A stretch of DNA of 64,000 nt. It comes from Rhinopomastus cyanomelas (taxonomy: Eukaryota > Chordata > Aves > Bucerotiformes > Rhinopomastidae). Positions 13,301 to 21,975 of this stretch are shown piece by piece. Both the position numbers and the translations under genes were made by a program. The stretch is taken from assembly GCA_013400115.1 (NCBI GenBank), contig VXBP01004157.1, forward strand, positions 83,963 to 147,962, given 5' to 3'. The notes under the pieces are model-generated. The model was not told where the DNA came from. It ran no database searches and was given only the letters and a program-made list of their open reading frames with translations. The first letter of the stretch is position 1, and the number at the start of each line of letters is the position of its first letter.

Positions 13301-16300
13301 TTGTTGCACAACACAATTTGTTTTAGGGCAGTAGTTTGTGCTGTCACTGAGGTTGATCCATTTTGGGACTGTAGTTAGTGTTGTCGCTCAGGTTGATCCA
13401 TTTTGGGTCACTCAGGTTGATGCATTTTGGAGCAGCAGTTGTTGTTGCTCAGGTTTTACACCTTGATGCACCCCATAAACTCACTGCTGCAACGGGTATG
13501 CCAGCTCCCTTGCTGCTGAAGTTTTCTCCTGTTCCTTTCCGGTGGTTTGAGCATCACCTGTGCAGTTCTGTGTGTTTTCTGGGCACTTGTCAAACCTCAC
13601 AGCCTTTTCTCGTCAGCACGCCCTGCTCTGTTTTTACTTGCTGTGGTGTTTATCCCTTGGCCTCTCTTGTTGTCACTGGAGGCTTGGAGGGAGCAAGAGG
13701 AGCTCTCTGCCTTGAAACTCTGAAGGCAGCAGTGGGTTTGGAAACACCTCTTGGGCTATTGATAAGGCTCTGTGCCTTCTGGGGAGATTCCTTTCAGCCT
13801 TTCAGGCTTTGTCTGTCTTCTTTATTTATTTGATGTTTTCCCCGGACTTCAGTGACAGAGTTGGTTGCTGGCGGATAGGCTGCACATTAACAGGCCACAG
13901 GCTTTTGAGGGGCTGCAGGCTTTTAAGGGGCAAGGAATCAGTGACACTTGACTAGATACAGCCCCAGCTAGGGCAGGAGAAGGACAATGGGGAAGACCAT
14001 CAGCATGCATCCCACAGTCAGCTGGGAGCCCAGGCTTAGGCAAATAGCCAGTCGCTAGGCAGCCACGGACAAGGACTTCCTTCTCCCTCTTCTCTGTGGC
14101 TGAATATTAAGCTCCTCTTCCGCCAAAGGAAGGGGCATGTTCCCATCCATCCCGAAAAAGATGTCTTTGCATTTACACAGAATCACCCAGTCCAATCCCC
14201 CTGCCACAGCAGGATCCCCTAGATCCAGTCATGCAGGAACATATGCATGCCCCCGGACATGATTCCGAGCCTAGGAGGTGCAGGCTTAAGGGAAAAGCTC
14301 TCCTCATCTTTTTGAGTAGGGAGAAGTAGTTGGGAGATTGTTTTTCACTCCCCTTCTCAAGCCTTAGGAAGCGTCAGAGTGGCTGAGCTCCAGATGAGGC
14401 AGCTGTTCCCAAATATCCTCAGTGGGAAGAGTTTTCATAACAATGGGAACCACATGAAAGCTCTGGGAGTAGCTCCTCCTACTATTGAAAAGTCCTTTCA
14501 GTGGAGTGCTTGGCCTATTGGGTTGCATCAATGCCTCGACACACCAAGGGGTCCATTTTCAGCGTTGTGCGCATAGGATTAGACACGCAAGCCTTGCTCT
14601 CCATAATGGGAGCTGTGTGCACCACTCCCCGTGCAATATGCTGCAAATATTCCGCTCGGTGACTCCTCCAGCTCACAGCTCCTTCCTGGCACTGCCTAAG
14701 CCCACTTCTGGGAACAAAACGCAAGCCAGGGCTCTGTGTGTGTTCACTGAGCTCACTGCAATGGTTCCAGGGAAAGGAGGAAATGTGAAAACACTCTTCC
14801 CTCCCCCTTTCTTTCTCATCCTCTTGCTTAGTCCATCTGAAGTATAAATGACTCCGCATGCTGGTTCAGGGAGGGAGCTGAAGGCAGAGCCTTTGGCCTC
14901 GGAGGAGCAGGGAGCGGATTGGGTACCGCTGTGTCTGGTTTCACTCTGCCGCCAGCATTCGTGCCAGTCCCTGTGCATGTGGCTGTGTGAGCGAACCCTG
15001 CAGAGACAGAGCCTTTCTCTTAGGGACACTGCGTGGTGCCGTCCTGGCACAAGCTGCCCCTGCGCACGGGACCCCAGAAATGCTGTCGGCATTGTTTATT
15101 ACATTTGTTTAGCACTGTATTTGTTCCTTGTGTGGTAAAAGTCAGAATGCCATTCCCAGTGGGGCTCTGCTGATGTCGGGATGGTTTTTTACCATTGCAC
15201 TGCCCAGGAGTGGTGCAGAGAGTGGTGGCTGAGGGCTAGTGTCTCCTCTAGGCTCTGCCAACCATCTGCTCACCTGGAGCAGGTCACTGCATCTCTTGTC
15301 CCTCCTCATGCATCCAGGCTGGACACTTGTCACGGAGAGTTTGCTGGGTCAGTTGAGGGCTGGGACAACGCAAGTTGACAAGTAGAAAAAACAGTGAAGG
15401 TTGGGGCCTGGGGGCTGCCAGGGCTTGTGGTTTTCACTAATGGAGCCACAATATTAAAAAATTAATTGAAATTATTATTTCAAGAGTATTTAAGGAGACA
15501 ACTGGAGGGAAATTCTTCCCAGAGAGAGTGGTCAGGTACTGGAATGGGCTGCCCAGGGTGTGGTTGAGTCCACATCCCTGGATGAGTTTAGAAGTGGCTT
15601 AGATGTGTTGGGGGATGTGGTTTAGGGGTGAACTTATAGAGTAGGGTTGATGGTTGGACTCAATGATCGCAAGGGTCTTCTCCAACCTGAGTGATTCTGT
15701 GATTCTGTGAAATAGTTTGCCTTAGCTGAGAGGGAAAATTGGTGATGCAGCCAGATAGATCTGTGATGCCAACCCGGTTGGCTGAAGACCAAACCACAGC
15801 TGGTTTTACTCCTGAGCACTGGAAGTCTCAAGCAAAGCAGTAGCTGCTTTCTTGCTTACAGCTCCAGTTCTCTTCCAGTCATGAGTCCCCAACACCTCAG
15901 TCTCTTCTCTGGATTCACTGTCCTACTGCTGGTCGGGGCCACATCTGCCTGCCCCTTCTCTCACAGCATGCCACCCCCGCAGAGCTCAGCAGAGCCCCCG
16001 GCAGATACAGGGCTCTGAGCTCAGCTGGGCTTGTGCAGCAGTCAAACCCCACCAAGCAGTGAGACTGAGAGCAACCAAGCTGGGGGAGCTCCTCTTCTGC
16101 AGAGGCTGTCATCATGGGCTGTCTGCTGGGGCACTGCAACCCTTCACACATCGTCTCAGTCCAGAGAGACTCCAGAGGAGTTCACACGCAGCCCAGGAGC
16201 TATGACACCTCCTTCCAGGTCACCAGTAAGTGTTGGACTCGATGACCCCCGGAGGTCCCTTCCAGCTCTTAATGATCCGTGTGTAAGAGGCCAGACTCTG

Positions 16301-19300
16301 GTTGCTCCCTGGAGAACATCTGGGTATCTGGAGTCAAAGGCAGCAGCTGCCTCAGATCCTTGCTTTTCCTAAGAAAGGTTGGACCAGGTGATCTTTGATC
16401 TCCCTTCCAACCAGCTATCCGATGATTCACATTGTTCTCATGGAAAACACTCAAGAGGGTCCCAACAGGATGCCCTGGGGTGCACCTTTCTGGGGCTCTG
16501 GTGCAGCAGTGGCCTTAGCTGGGTACCAAACTCAAAGTGAGGTGGCAGAGCTGCTGGCAGATGGTGTCTTCTGAGCAGTGTAGAAGGTGTCACAGGGCTT
16601 GGAGCTGTGTGCCCATGCATGGCGAGCTGGGTGTGTGCCCAAAGCCCCCTGGCAGCTTTGGTGAGCTCACTGTATTGGGTGCAAAAGCATTGAGGAGCCA
16701 CGTTTATGCTGCCATGGAAGTTACACAGAATCACAGAGCATTGGGGATTGGAAAGGATACCTCAAAAGATCATCCAGTCCAATCTCCCTGCCACAGCAGA
16801 ATCACCTAGATCCAGTCACACAGGAGTATGGCCAGGCGGGTTTCAAACATCTCCAGACAATGAGACTCCACAACCACCCTGGGCAGCTCCTTTCAGGGCT
16901 CTGTCACCCTCACTGGGAAGAAGTTCCTTCTCACATTGTTGGGGAACCTCCTCTGTTCCAGCTCACACCCATTGCCCCTTGTCCTATCACTGGGTGCCCT
17001 TGAGCAGAGCCTGGCTCCATCCTCCTGACACCCACCCTTCACACATTGATCAACATTCATGGGGTCACCTCTGAGTCTCCTTTTTTCCCAACTCAAGAGA
17101 CCCAGCTCCCTCAGCCTTTCCTCATCAGGGAGATGCTCCACTCTGTTCATCATCTCTGTGGCTTTGCACTGGACTCTCTCCAGCAGCTCTGTGTCCTTCT
17201 GGAAATGAGTGGCCCAGAACTGGACACAAGATTCCAGATGTGTTCTCACCAGGGCAGAATAGAGGGGCAGGAGAACCTCTCTACATCTCCTAACCACTCT
17301 GCTTCTGATCCACCCCAGGATGCCATTGTCCTTCTTGGCCACTGGGGCCCATTGCTGGCTCCTGGCATCCTGTTGGCCACCAGGACCTCCAGGTCCCTTT
17401 CTCCTATACTGCTTTCCAATAGGTTGTCTTTGCTGGTTATGACTGGTCTCACTAGGGAAATGAGAGCAAGATGCAGCAACAGACCTTCAATGCTTTTGCT
17501 TGGTACAGACCTGGTCTTGGCCTTACTAGTTCCTTGGGACATAAAACACTTCCCAAAAGCCAGAGCACGTGCCTGCACAGCTTGGTCCTCTCTCCTCACA
17601 GGCTTGTAGCTGCCCACAGCAAGGGAACCGCTGAATGACATTTGTTTTTCTCTCAGTTCTAGGAAAGATCCGAACTGCAGTTGGCAGTGCCCAGCTCCTC
17701 ATGGCCCAGAAATTTTACCAGTTCAGAGAACTTTGTGAAGAAAACCTGGTAGGTAACTGTTCCACCAGACGTTATCCTGAGCTTTTCATTGACCCTAATG
17801 GCACCCAGACTAGACAGAGCTGCTGACTAACATGGTGCTTCTTCCTGATACGGCTGTGGTGGGAGTAACTCAGTGGAACTTGGAGGTAGCAAGAGTTTCA
17901 CAATAGCTTGAGAGACAAACTACCCACAGGCAGAAAGCTTTGGGTAGAGGCTCTGCTGTCAGCTTCAGAGGCGCCAAGGATCCATCTCTTGGCCACTGAG
18001 TTCCATTTGCTTGGGCAAACTGGGGAAAAGACCTTGAGGTCTTTCAGGGGGACCAGAAGCCTCTTGAGTGAGGCTTACCCACGTAATCCCAGTGCCACCC
18101 ACAACAAACAGAACAGACAGGCCAGGAAATCAGAGAGCTGGTGCTTCATGACCCACAGCCCTGATAGCCAAAGAGAGAGAAGTCATTTTCCAGAGGGCTA
18201 AAAGGGCAAAGAAAAGAACCAGTACCTTGTCATTGTCAGTACTGGTTCTGACTGGTCTATGCTACCAGTGTCTATTAGGCGGTTTCATGCTGTAAAAGTA
18301 GAATCAGAATGATATTGAAAGATGAAGACATTGGGCAGAGGCTGTTACTGGAGTTCCAGTAACAGAACTTGGTGCCTTAGTTCCAGTAACAGCCTCCGAT
18401 GTTACTGGAACTGCTGTGGTTTGGGGGACATTGGGTCCTCAGAGTGAGGCAAAGCTGCCATGCGTTGCAGCATCCCCATTTGTGTGTGCACCGAGGTGTG
18501 GGACCTCGTGCAATTGTGAACGCAGCAGGGAACCCTTCCTCCCCCCAGTGGAAGCTGCTGATTAACTTCAGGGTGGTTGGGACATCTCCAGGAACATCTC
18601 TGAGCAGATCCCGCTGTGGGAGACCTGCTGCGTGCCCCTTCCTCAGGGTCCATAGTCAGGGAGCTGCTGCCTCATGAGAGTCACAGCAGCTTGACACCTT
18701 CGAATAAACTCCTCAGTAAGTAGTGGTGCTCTCGGTGTCTCTGTCCATGTCCCACCCATCGCCGGGTCTGCTCAGAGTGCCCGGCCAGCAGGGCTCACGT
18801 AGCTCCATCATGGCAAGAGGTGCTAAAGCCAACACGTTGTTTCTCTGTTCCTTCTGTTGCGCAGAACCCCAACGCACATCCTCGGCCGACCTCCCAGGAT
18901 CTCGCAGGGTTCTGGGACATGCTGCAGTTGTCCATAGAAAACATTAGTATGAAATTTGATGAACTTCATCAGTTAAAGGCCAATAATTGGAAACAGATGG
19001 ATCCTCATGACAAGAAGGTAGAACATTGTCGCTTTTGTATGCTTCATTTAAAACCCTGCACGAGTGCCGGACAGATTAAATAGGCCTCTGCGGCACAGCG
19101 CTGACGCTGAGCGCGAAGCGAAGCTCGTGGCCAGTTAATTGCATTGTAAGAGCAATGTTTACATTAACCATCACCTGGGATATTTATCTGTAATGAATAT
19201 GTTTCAGGCATCTTTTTCAAGCCAGAATCTGTCTCTTTGTGAATGGGGGGGGGGGGGCCAATGGGAATGTGGTGGTACTTTGTCAAAGCTTTACATTCAA

Positions 19301-21140
19301 GCGTCATGGGGTGATCAGCTGCTGGGAAGGAAACTGCCTTATATTCTGGTTCTCAAATAAACCACACGGACGGTTCACATCACTGCACGTAGCAAGAGTT
19401 CTAGGCTGTGTTACTGCAACAAACCAGGGAAGCTCGGTACCCACCAACAGCAGTATGGGAAACGCCTCCCTAGACCTCACCTGAACCTACTCTTCTCCTC
19501 TTCTTTTTGTTTGTCTGTTTGGTTGGGGTTTTATTTGTTTGGGCTTGTTCTCTTCTCCTTTTTTAGTCCTGAAGGGTGATTTCATGGACAGGTTCACTCT
19601 GCTGGTAGCACTCTTTGCCCAGGGTACATTACAAATCACCAGGAGCTTTGGTCCTTTCCTTTTTTTCAATGCAGTTTTTTACTGTTACCATGAGAAACTC
19701 CCCCATTGCCAGGCGTGAGCCCCATTTCACTTTCCATTCTCATTTGGCACCATGGCCTTGTTTTTTTTCCCCTCACTGTCTTGCCTTCAGACAAGCAGCA
19801 CCTGGGTGAGTCACAATAACACAGACCACTCTGGAAATCCTTAAAGGCCAGACCCACTCGTAGAGTGATCAATGGTCTCAGGTAGGGAACCAACAGCCTC
19901 ACATCATGCTCCTCTAGGACTGTAACTTGGTGTCTGAATTCCCCAGGTGGCTGCTCCCACAGCCATGAACCCAACCAGCTGATAAAGAGGGTCACTGAGA
20001 GGAGAGACCCAGACAGGAGTCAGGACTGCCCCAGCTCTTGGTCCACTGGTGCCGATGACCCTAGCGGTGTTTTCTCTCAGACAAGTAACCATAATAGTAT
20101 CAAACTCTAGTAGCATCGCACCCCATTAACCCTGCAGCCAGGAAGCTGGCAAAGTTTTCGGTCACTGGAATGGCTGCCTAGGGTGGTGGTTGAGTCACCA
20201 TCCCTGGATGTGTTTAAAAGTCGCTTAGATGTAATGTTTGGGATCTGGTTTTAGGGGCAAACTTGTAGGGTAGGGTTGATGGTTGAACTTGATGATCCCA
20301 AAGGTCTTTTCCAACCCGAATCATTCTATGAAAGGCAGTGCTGGCAGCACTCGCCCTCCTCCTCTGACCAAGACTAAAGATCCATTACCATGTCCCATTC
20401 AGACCAGTGGTGACAACTGGAGTCAGGGAATCAGTGGGAATGCATTTCTCTGGCCCAAGGCACCAGGGCAGGTAATTTCCTATCTCCTTTTTATGCCAGT
20501 ACTCATCAGGAAAGGCAGTTGAACCCACCAGGCGCTGGGCTCACATCTGCTCTTACAGCAGATCAGCTGGGCTGAGCAGCTGCCATTGTGGCAGTGAGAA
20601 ACAAGAGCTTTCCTTACAACTAGTAACAACAGTAACCTCGTGCCTTGTCTTTGCTTCTGGAAGACACTCCAGAGTTTCCAACCAAAAAGAAGGCTGAGAG
20701 GAGCCTAGAGGAGTTGAGGAAGGCAGGAAGGTGGTAGTTCTAAAGAACCCCACTGACCACATTCCTGTTCCAACAGTGTCTGTCTGTGATTTTAGCTGAA
20801 ACAAGCAATAAATAGGATTTAAAAACCACCAAAAAAGAACAAAAATGAAGAAGAACCCTTCTGTGGAATCAATATTTGCGGTTGCCTTTAGCCCTTTTTT
20901 AAGTGGCTCAGATTAATCCTGGGATGGAGCGGGGAAGCCCAGCGTGACTGAGCACCTCTCTATTCCAAGGGAAAACGAGAGAGCAGGGCGGGACCTTCGT
21001 AGGGCAGAGTGTGGCGAAATCCCTTTGCTCAGAGCAGTGTTGGCAGCTGGAAGGGGATGTAACCTAAAAGACAGCCTAATGCACTTTCCTTTCATGGGGG
21101 AGACCTCTCTCCGAGGGGCTTCACTGCCGTTGCTGTGGGG

Positions 21141-21172
<32 letters not shown>

Positions 21173-21975
21173 GCCATGCACCAGGACAGGCATCTGACGC
21201 TCTTTGCTAGCCACTGATGACCGTTGCGTGTTCTCCTAATGGCTTTGCAGGTTTTCCTATTGTTTTTTTCCCTTATTTCTAGCTGGCTGTAGCCTGCCGA
21301 GCCCATTCAGCCGGAGCCTAGCGCTCACACAGCGTGGGATGTCTGAGCAGTCGTTAAGGCAGGACAAAGCCCATCCCTAAACTCGTGGTGTCTCTTAGTA
21401 ACAAGGTCCAATGGGACGCCCCACGGCAGGGGACTAGTTCCCACCTGCGTGCGGTGGCCCATCTGTCTCCAAGAAGTCCTCCTTCCATGTCTCTGGCAGT
21501 GGGAGGAGATGCCGGGATCTCGCCTGGGTCTGGGGGGCCACACTAAGGAGGTTTAGCAATGGGGGGACCTCAGCACTCCCCTGCCTTCTGCCCCAGCCCC
21601 ATGGTTGTGAGCACAAAAGCCAGTTGCCTGAGGACAGGAAGGCAGATAGGAGCCGTGAGGCTGTAGGTAACCTGGTGGTGTGTGTTCTAACCGCTGACGC
21701 GTCCTCATTTATCCCGCCTTTCCCTGAGAAGCTGTATAATGCCATTAACCTTCTGCTTTGATCAGGAGAGAAGGGTCCCTCCTCCAGTGCCAAAGAAGCC
21801 ATCGAAAGGTCAGGTGCCACTCATTCGAGAACGCTCTCTGGAGAGCTCGCAGCGTCAAGAGGCCCGGAAACGGCTGATGGCTGCCAAGCGCGCTGCATCG
21901 GTCCGCCAGAACTCAGCTACCGAGAGCGCCGAAAGCATTGAGATTTACATCCCCGAAGCCCAGACAAGGCTATGA
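947..21975 (+). CDS. DLGAP4: DLGAP4 (SAPAP4), C-terminal part, six exons (join 947-1320, 3726-3817, 7769-8187, 17657-17748, 18865-19017, 21766-21975)
   Basis: Disks large-associated protein 4 is a scaffold of the excitatory postsynaptic density. Through the family it links PSD-95/DLG guanylate-kinase domains to SHANK and to dynein light chain. The six exons join in a single frame with consistent phases and encode about 446 residues, roughly the C-terminal 45% of a protein close to 990 aa in mammals; the N-terminal half lies upstream of the window. In order: a Thr-rich linker, two light-chain-type motifs (GIQVD near residue 123 and GVQVE near 148 of this part), a conserved acidic stretch around DDDFDTDFDPS, the helical GKAP/GH1 domain (about residues 245-370), a proline motif PPPVPKKP and the terminal PDZ ligand EAQTRL. 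The ending SAESIEIYIPEAQTRL and the ENISMKFDELHQLKANNW segment favour DLGAP4 over its paralogues DLGAP1-3, judged from remembered family sequences. Introns reach about 9.5 kb and are loaded with CR1. Confidence 0.95.
1321..3725. other. DLGAP4 intron between exons a and b
   Basis: Mostly unique sequence. A stretch at about 1,580-1,720 (AATATTTGTGCCCGGCCCAG and the GGATTAATTGTCGCTGCTCA that soon follows) looks less degenerate than its surroundings and could be conserved noncoding DNA, but this cannot be judged without an alignment. One CR1 end is present at 3191-3310. Confidence 0.6.
3191..3310 (-). mobile_element. CR1 3'-end fragment, group A, degenerate
   Basis: Starts AATCATAGAACATTAGGACA and carries the CACAGCAGGATCCCCTAGAT block, then loses similarity. 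An older copy than most in the window, judged by its mismatches to the other group A ends. Confidence 0.85.
3726..3817 (+). CDS. DLGAP4: DLGAP4 exon b (92 nt, divergent small exon)
   Basis: This short exon was found because the protein needed a link between GIQ and the CFRRF of the next exon. The acceptor is TTTTTAAG (ending 3725) and the donor is a strong GTGAGT at 3818. It reads VDGAEESNKSGENKATNKFQ and then SIGVQVEEEK, plus two bases (TG) of a Cys codon completed at 7769. The mammalian counterpart as I recall it has VDDAEEPDK and SVGVQVEEEK here, so about seven of 30 residues differ while neighbouring exons are nearly unchanged. It completes one light-chain motif and supplies a second (GVQVE). 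The phases (0 in, 2 out) match both neighbours exactly, which is the main support. Confidence 0.9.
4444..4895 (-). mobile_element. CR1 fragment, group C
   Basis: Begins with ACCATAGAATCACAAACTGG and runs through the GC-rich group C tail (CCATCCAACCTGCC, CTCAGATCTCACCTGAATCT) into the ORF2 end (reverse of the ...LRELGHFS-type frame). Confidence 0.9.
5535..5840 (-). mobile_element. CR1 3' fragment, group A
   Basis: A well-preserved tail, AGAACATTAGGAATTGGAAG onwards, through GAGAAGAAGTTCCTTCTCAC to CCATCCTCCTGAAACCCACC, then a clean 5' truncation. Confidence 0.93.
7769..8187 (+). CDS. DLGAP4: DLGAP4 exon c (start of GKAP domain)
   Basis: The acceptor CTCTCCCAAG ends at 7768. The first base completes a Cys codon, giving CFRRFTRSNSVTTAVQADL. 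A second AG at 7776-7777 would lose FRR and break phase, so it was not used. The exon then encodes the conserved RQFSRDASTSTVSIQGSGNH, the acidic DDDFDTDFDPS and the first GKAP-domain helices (EDPLEAVQRSVC, WFLKLLQAERDRMEGWCQQM). It ends with a single A of an Ile codon at donor GTAAGT (8188). The stretch NFDIIDPQEDNLCSG after DLDFHE is its most variable part, as in other members of the family. Confidence 0.95.
8258..8343 (+). mobile_element. CR1 fragment, group B, internal piece
   Basis: Carries GAGAGAGTGGTCAGGCAGTG and GAATGGGCTGCCCAGAGTGG to GATGTGTTTCAGAG, then joins directly to a CR1 piece in the opposite direction. It lies only about 70 bp past the exon c donor. Confidence 0.85.
8344..8560 (-). 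mobile_element. CR1 fragment in inverted orientation
   Basis: Reverse-strand ORF2 end: TTGAAGCTTGAAGCCCTTCT, the AACTAAACAGCCCCAACTCT block and CTCTCCTCATCACA. Together with 8258-8343 it forms a head-joined inverted pair, as produced by twin priming or 5' inversion. Confidence 0.85.
9412..9840 (+). mobile_element. CR1 3' fragment, group B-like
   Basis: Covers the ORF2 end (TGAGGGAGCTAAGGCTGTTC) through GTTTGAGGAGCTGGGTTAGT to the terminal GATGACTCTGTGAGTCTGTG. Confidence 0.92.
10124..10500 (-). mobile_element. Old CR1 fragment
   Basis: Begins CACAGAATGACTGAAGGTTG and carries TTTGCAACCCCTCCAGGGAC and CTGGGCAGCCTGGGGAACCT. It is distinct from groups A-C and quite diverged. Confidence 0.8.
10701..10861 (-). 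mobile_element. CR1 3'-end fragment, group A
   Basis: Terminal 160 bases only, AATCACAGAGCATTAGGAAT to CAACCCCCATGGGCAGCCCA, with an abrupt 5' truncation. Confidence 0.92.
11145..11515 (-). mobile_element. CR1 3' fragment, group A
   Basis: Starts in CAGAATCGCAGAACGTTAGG, continues through the ORF2 terminus and ATTCATGGGGTCACCCCTCA, ending near CTCCAAGCTAAA. Confidence 0.93.
12323..12746 (+). mobile_element. CR1 3' fragment, group A
   Basis: ORF2 terminus from AGATGATGAAGGGAGTGGAG, ending CTCTGTGATTCTT. An internal deletion next to GTACTGGAAGTGGGATTGTG removes the GGGCTGCCCAGGGGG block. Confidence 0.93.
13285..13456. repeat. Minisatellite, unit about 40 bp, 4-5 copies
   Basis: Unit starts at 13285, 13326, 13365, 13405 and 13429. 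The shared core is GGGCAGTAGTTTGTGTTGTC followed by CTCAGGTTGATCCATTTT; the fourth unit is shortened to 24 bp. Intronic in DLGAP4. Confidence 0.85.
14177..14244 (-). mobile_element. CR1 3'-end remnant, group A
   Basis: 68 bases: CACAGAATCACCCAGTCCAA through CCCCTAGATCCAGTCATGCA. The ATTAGGGATTGGAAGGGACC block is deleted between the terminal repeat and CCAGTCC. Confidence 0.8.
15500..15711 (+). mobile_element. CR1 3' fragment, group B
   Basis: From AACTGGAGGGAAATTCTTCC to two terminal repeats GTGATTCTGTGATTCTGTGA. Contains the group B words GGGGTGAACTTATAG and GGTCTTCTCCAACC. Confidence 0.92.
16226..16280 (+). mobile_element. CR1 terminal remnant
   Basis: About 55 bases, TGGACTCGATGACCCCCGGA with GGTCCCTTCCAGCTC, matching only the last part of a CR1 tail. 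Confidence 0.65.
16375..16429 (+). mobile_element. CR1 terminal remnant
   Basis: About 55 bases, GGTTGGACCAGGTGATCTTT through CCCTTCCAACCAG to GATGATTC, a second short tail 100 bp beyond the one at 16226. Confidence 0.6.
16726..17450 (-). mobile_element. CR1 3' third, group A, long copy
   Basis: 725 bases reaching well into ORF2. The reverse strand keeps an open frame of about 150 codons (16893-17342) with NGILGWIRSRVVRRCREVLL, PLYSALVRTHLESCVQFWA and EERLRELGLLSWEKRRLRGD, the conserved C-terminal region of CR1 ORF2. A young copy, given the intact frame. Confidence 0.95.
17657..17748 (+). CDS. DLGAP4: DLGAP4 exon d (GKAP domain)
   Basis: The acceptor TTTTTCTCTCAG ends at 17656, and TT completes the Ile codon begun in exon c. 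The exon encodes LGKIRTAVGSAQLLMAQKFY and QFRELCEENL, a core helix pair of the GH1/GKAP domain, and closes on a full codon before donor GTAGGT at 17749. It lies about 200 bp downstream of a long reverse-oriented CR1 (16726-17450) that fills the end of the preceding intron. Confidence 0.95.
17749..18864. other. DLGAP4 intron between exons d and e
   Basis: A 1.1 kb intron without CR1. Its notable content is a pair of interlocking inverted repeats at 18342-18411. Confidence 0.7.
18342..18411. repeat. Interlocking inverted repeats
   Basis: CTGTTACTGGA-GT-TCCAGTAACAG (18342-18365) is perfect with a 2-base centre. Downstream, GTTCCAGTAACA (18380-18391) pairs with TGTTACTGGAAC (18400-18411) across 8 bases. 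The three arms share one word, so alternative hairpins are possible in the intron RNA. Confidence 0.8.
18865..19017 (+). CDS. DLGAP4: DLGAP4 exon e (GKAP domain)
   Basis: A 51-codon, phase 0/0 exon between acceptor CTGTTGCGCAG (ending 18864) and donor GTAGAA (19018). It encodes NPNAHPRPTSQDLAGFWDML, then the helix QLSIENISMKFDELHQLK, and ends NNWKQMDPHDKK. DPHDKK replaces the DPLDKK I recall for mammals. Being 153 nt in phase 0 it could be skipped without a frameshift, but that would remove a core helix of the GKAP domain. Confidence 0.95.
20157..20331 (+). mobile_element. CR1 3' end, group B
   Basis: From TTTTCGGTCACTGGAATGGC to CCAACCCGAATCATTCTATG. It keeps the GGGGCAAACTTGTAGGGTAG block. 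Confidence 0.92.
21145..21172. repeat. (TG)14 microsatellite
   Basis: An uninterrupted dinucleotide run in the last DLGAP4 intron, likely polymorphic. Confidence 0.97.
21766..21975 (+). CDS. DLGAP4: DLGAP4 terminal coding exon with SHANK-binding C-terminus
   Basis: The acceptor TTTGATCAG ends at 21765; the exon begins GAG AGA AGG and stops at TGA 21973-21975. It encodes 69 residues: the polyproline segment RRVPPPVPKKPSKG, a basic linker (RQEARKRLMAAKRAASVRQN) and the C-terminal EAQTRL, a class I PDZ ligand (T-x-L) known in this family to bind SHANK. Purifying selection is suggested by near identity with the mammalian protein over the last 55 residues. Confidence 0.96.
   Translation, partial: ERRVPPPVPKKPSKGQVPLIRERSLESSQRQEARKRLMAAKRAASVRQNSATESAESIEIYIPEAQTRL

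Larger units (their letters stand above)
8188..17656. other. DLGAP4 intron between exons c and d
   Basis: The largest intron in the window (9.5 kb). It holds a dozen CR1 pieces in both orientations and a roughly 40-bp minisatellite at 13285-13456. Unique stretches at 8,561-9,411, 11,516-12,322, 12,747-13,284, 13,457-14,176, 14,245-15,499 and 15,712-16,225 show no exon-like frames. Confidence 0.6.
19018..21765. other. DLGAP4 intron before the terminal exon
   Basis: A 2.75 kb intron. It contains a G13 run (19245-19257), a group B CR1 end (20157-20331), a (TG)14 microsatellite (21145-21172) and otherwise unique sequence. Confidence 0.7.

Noticed and set aside
16893..17342. 149-codon minus-strand protein
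   Set aside because: It is the C-terminal part of CR1 ORF2, not a host gene.
21739..21765. Upstream extension of the terminal DLGAP4 frame
   Set aside because: Intronic read-through; the acceptor at 21764-21765 and family alignment start the exon at 21766.
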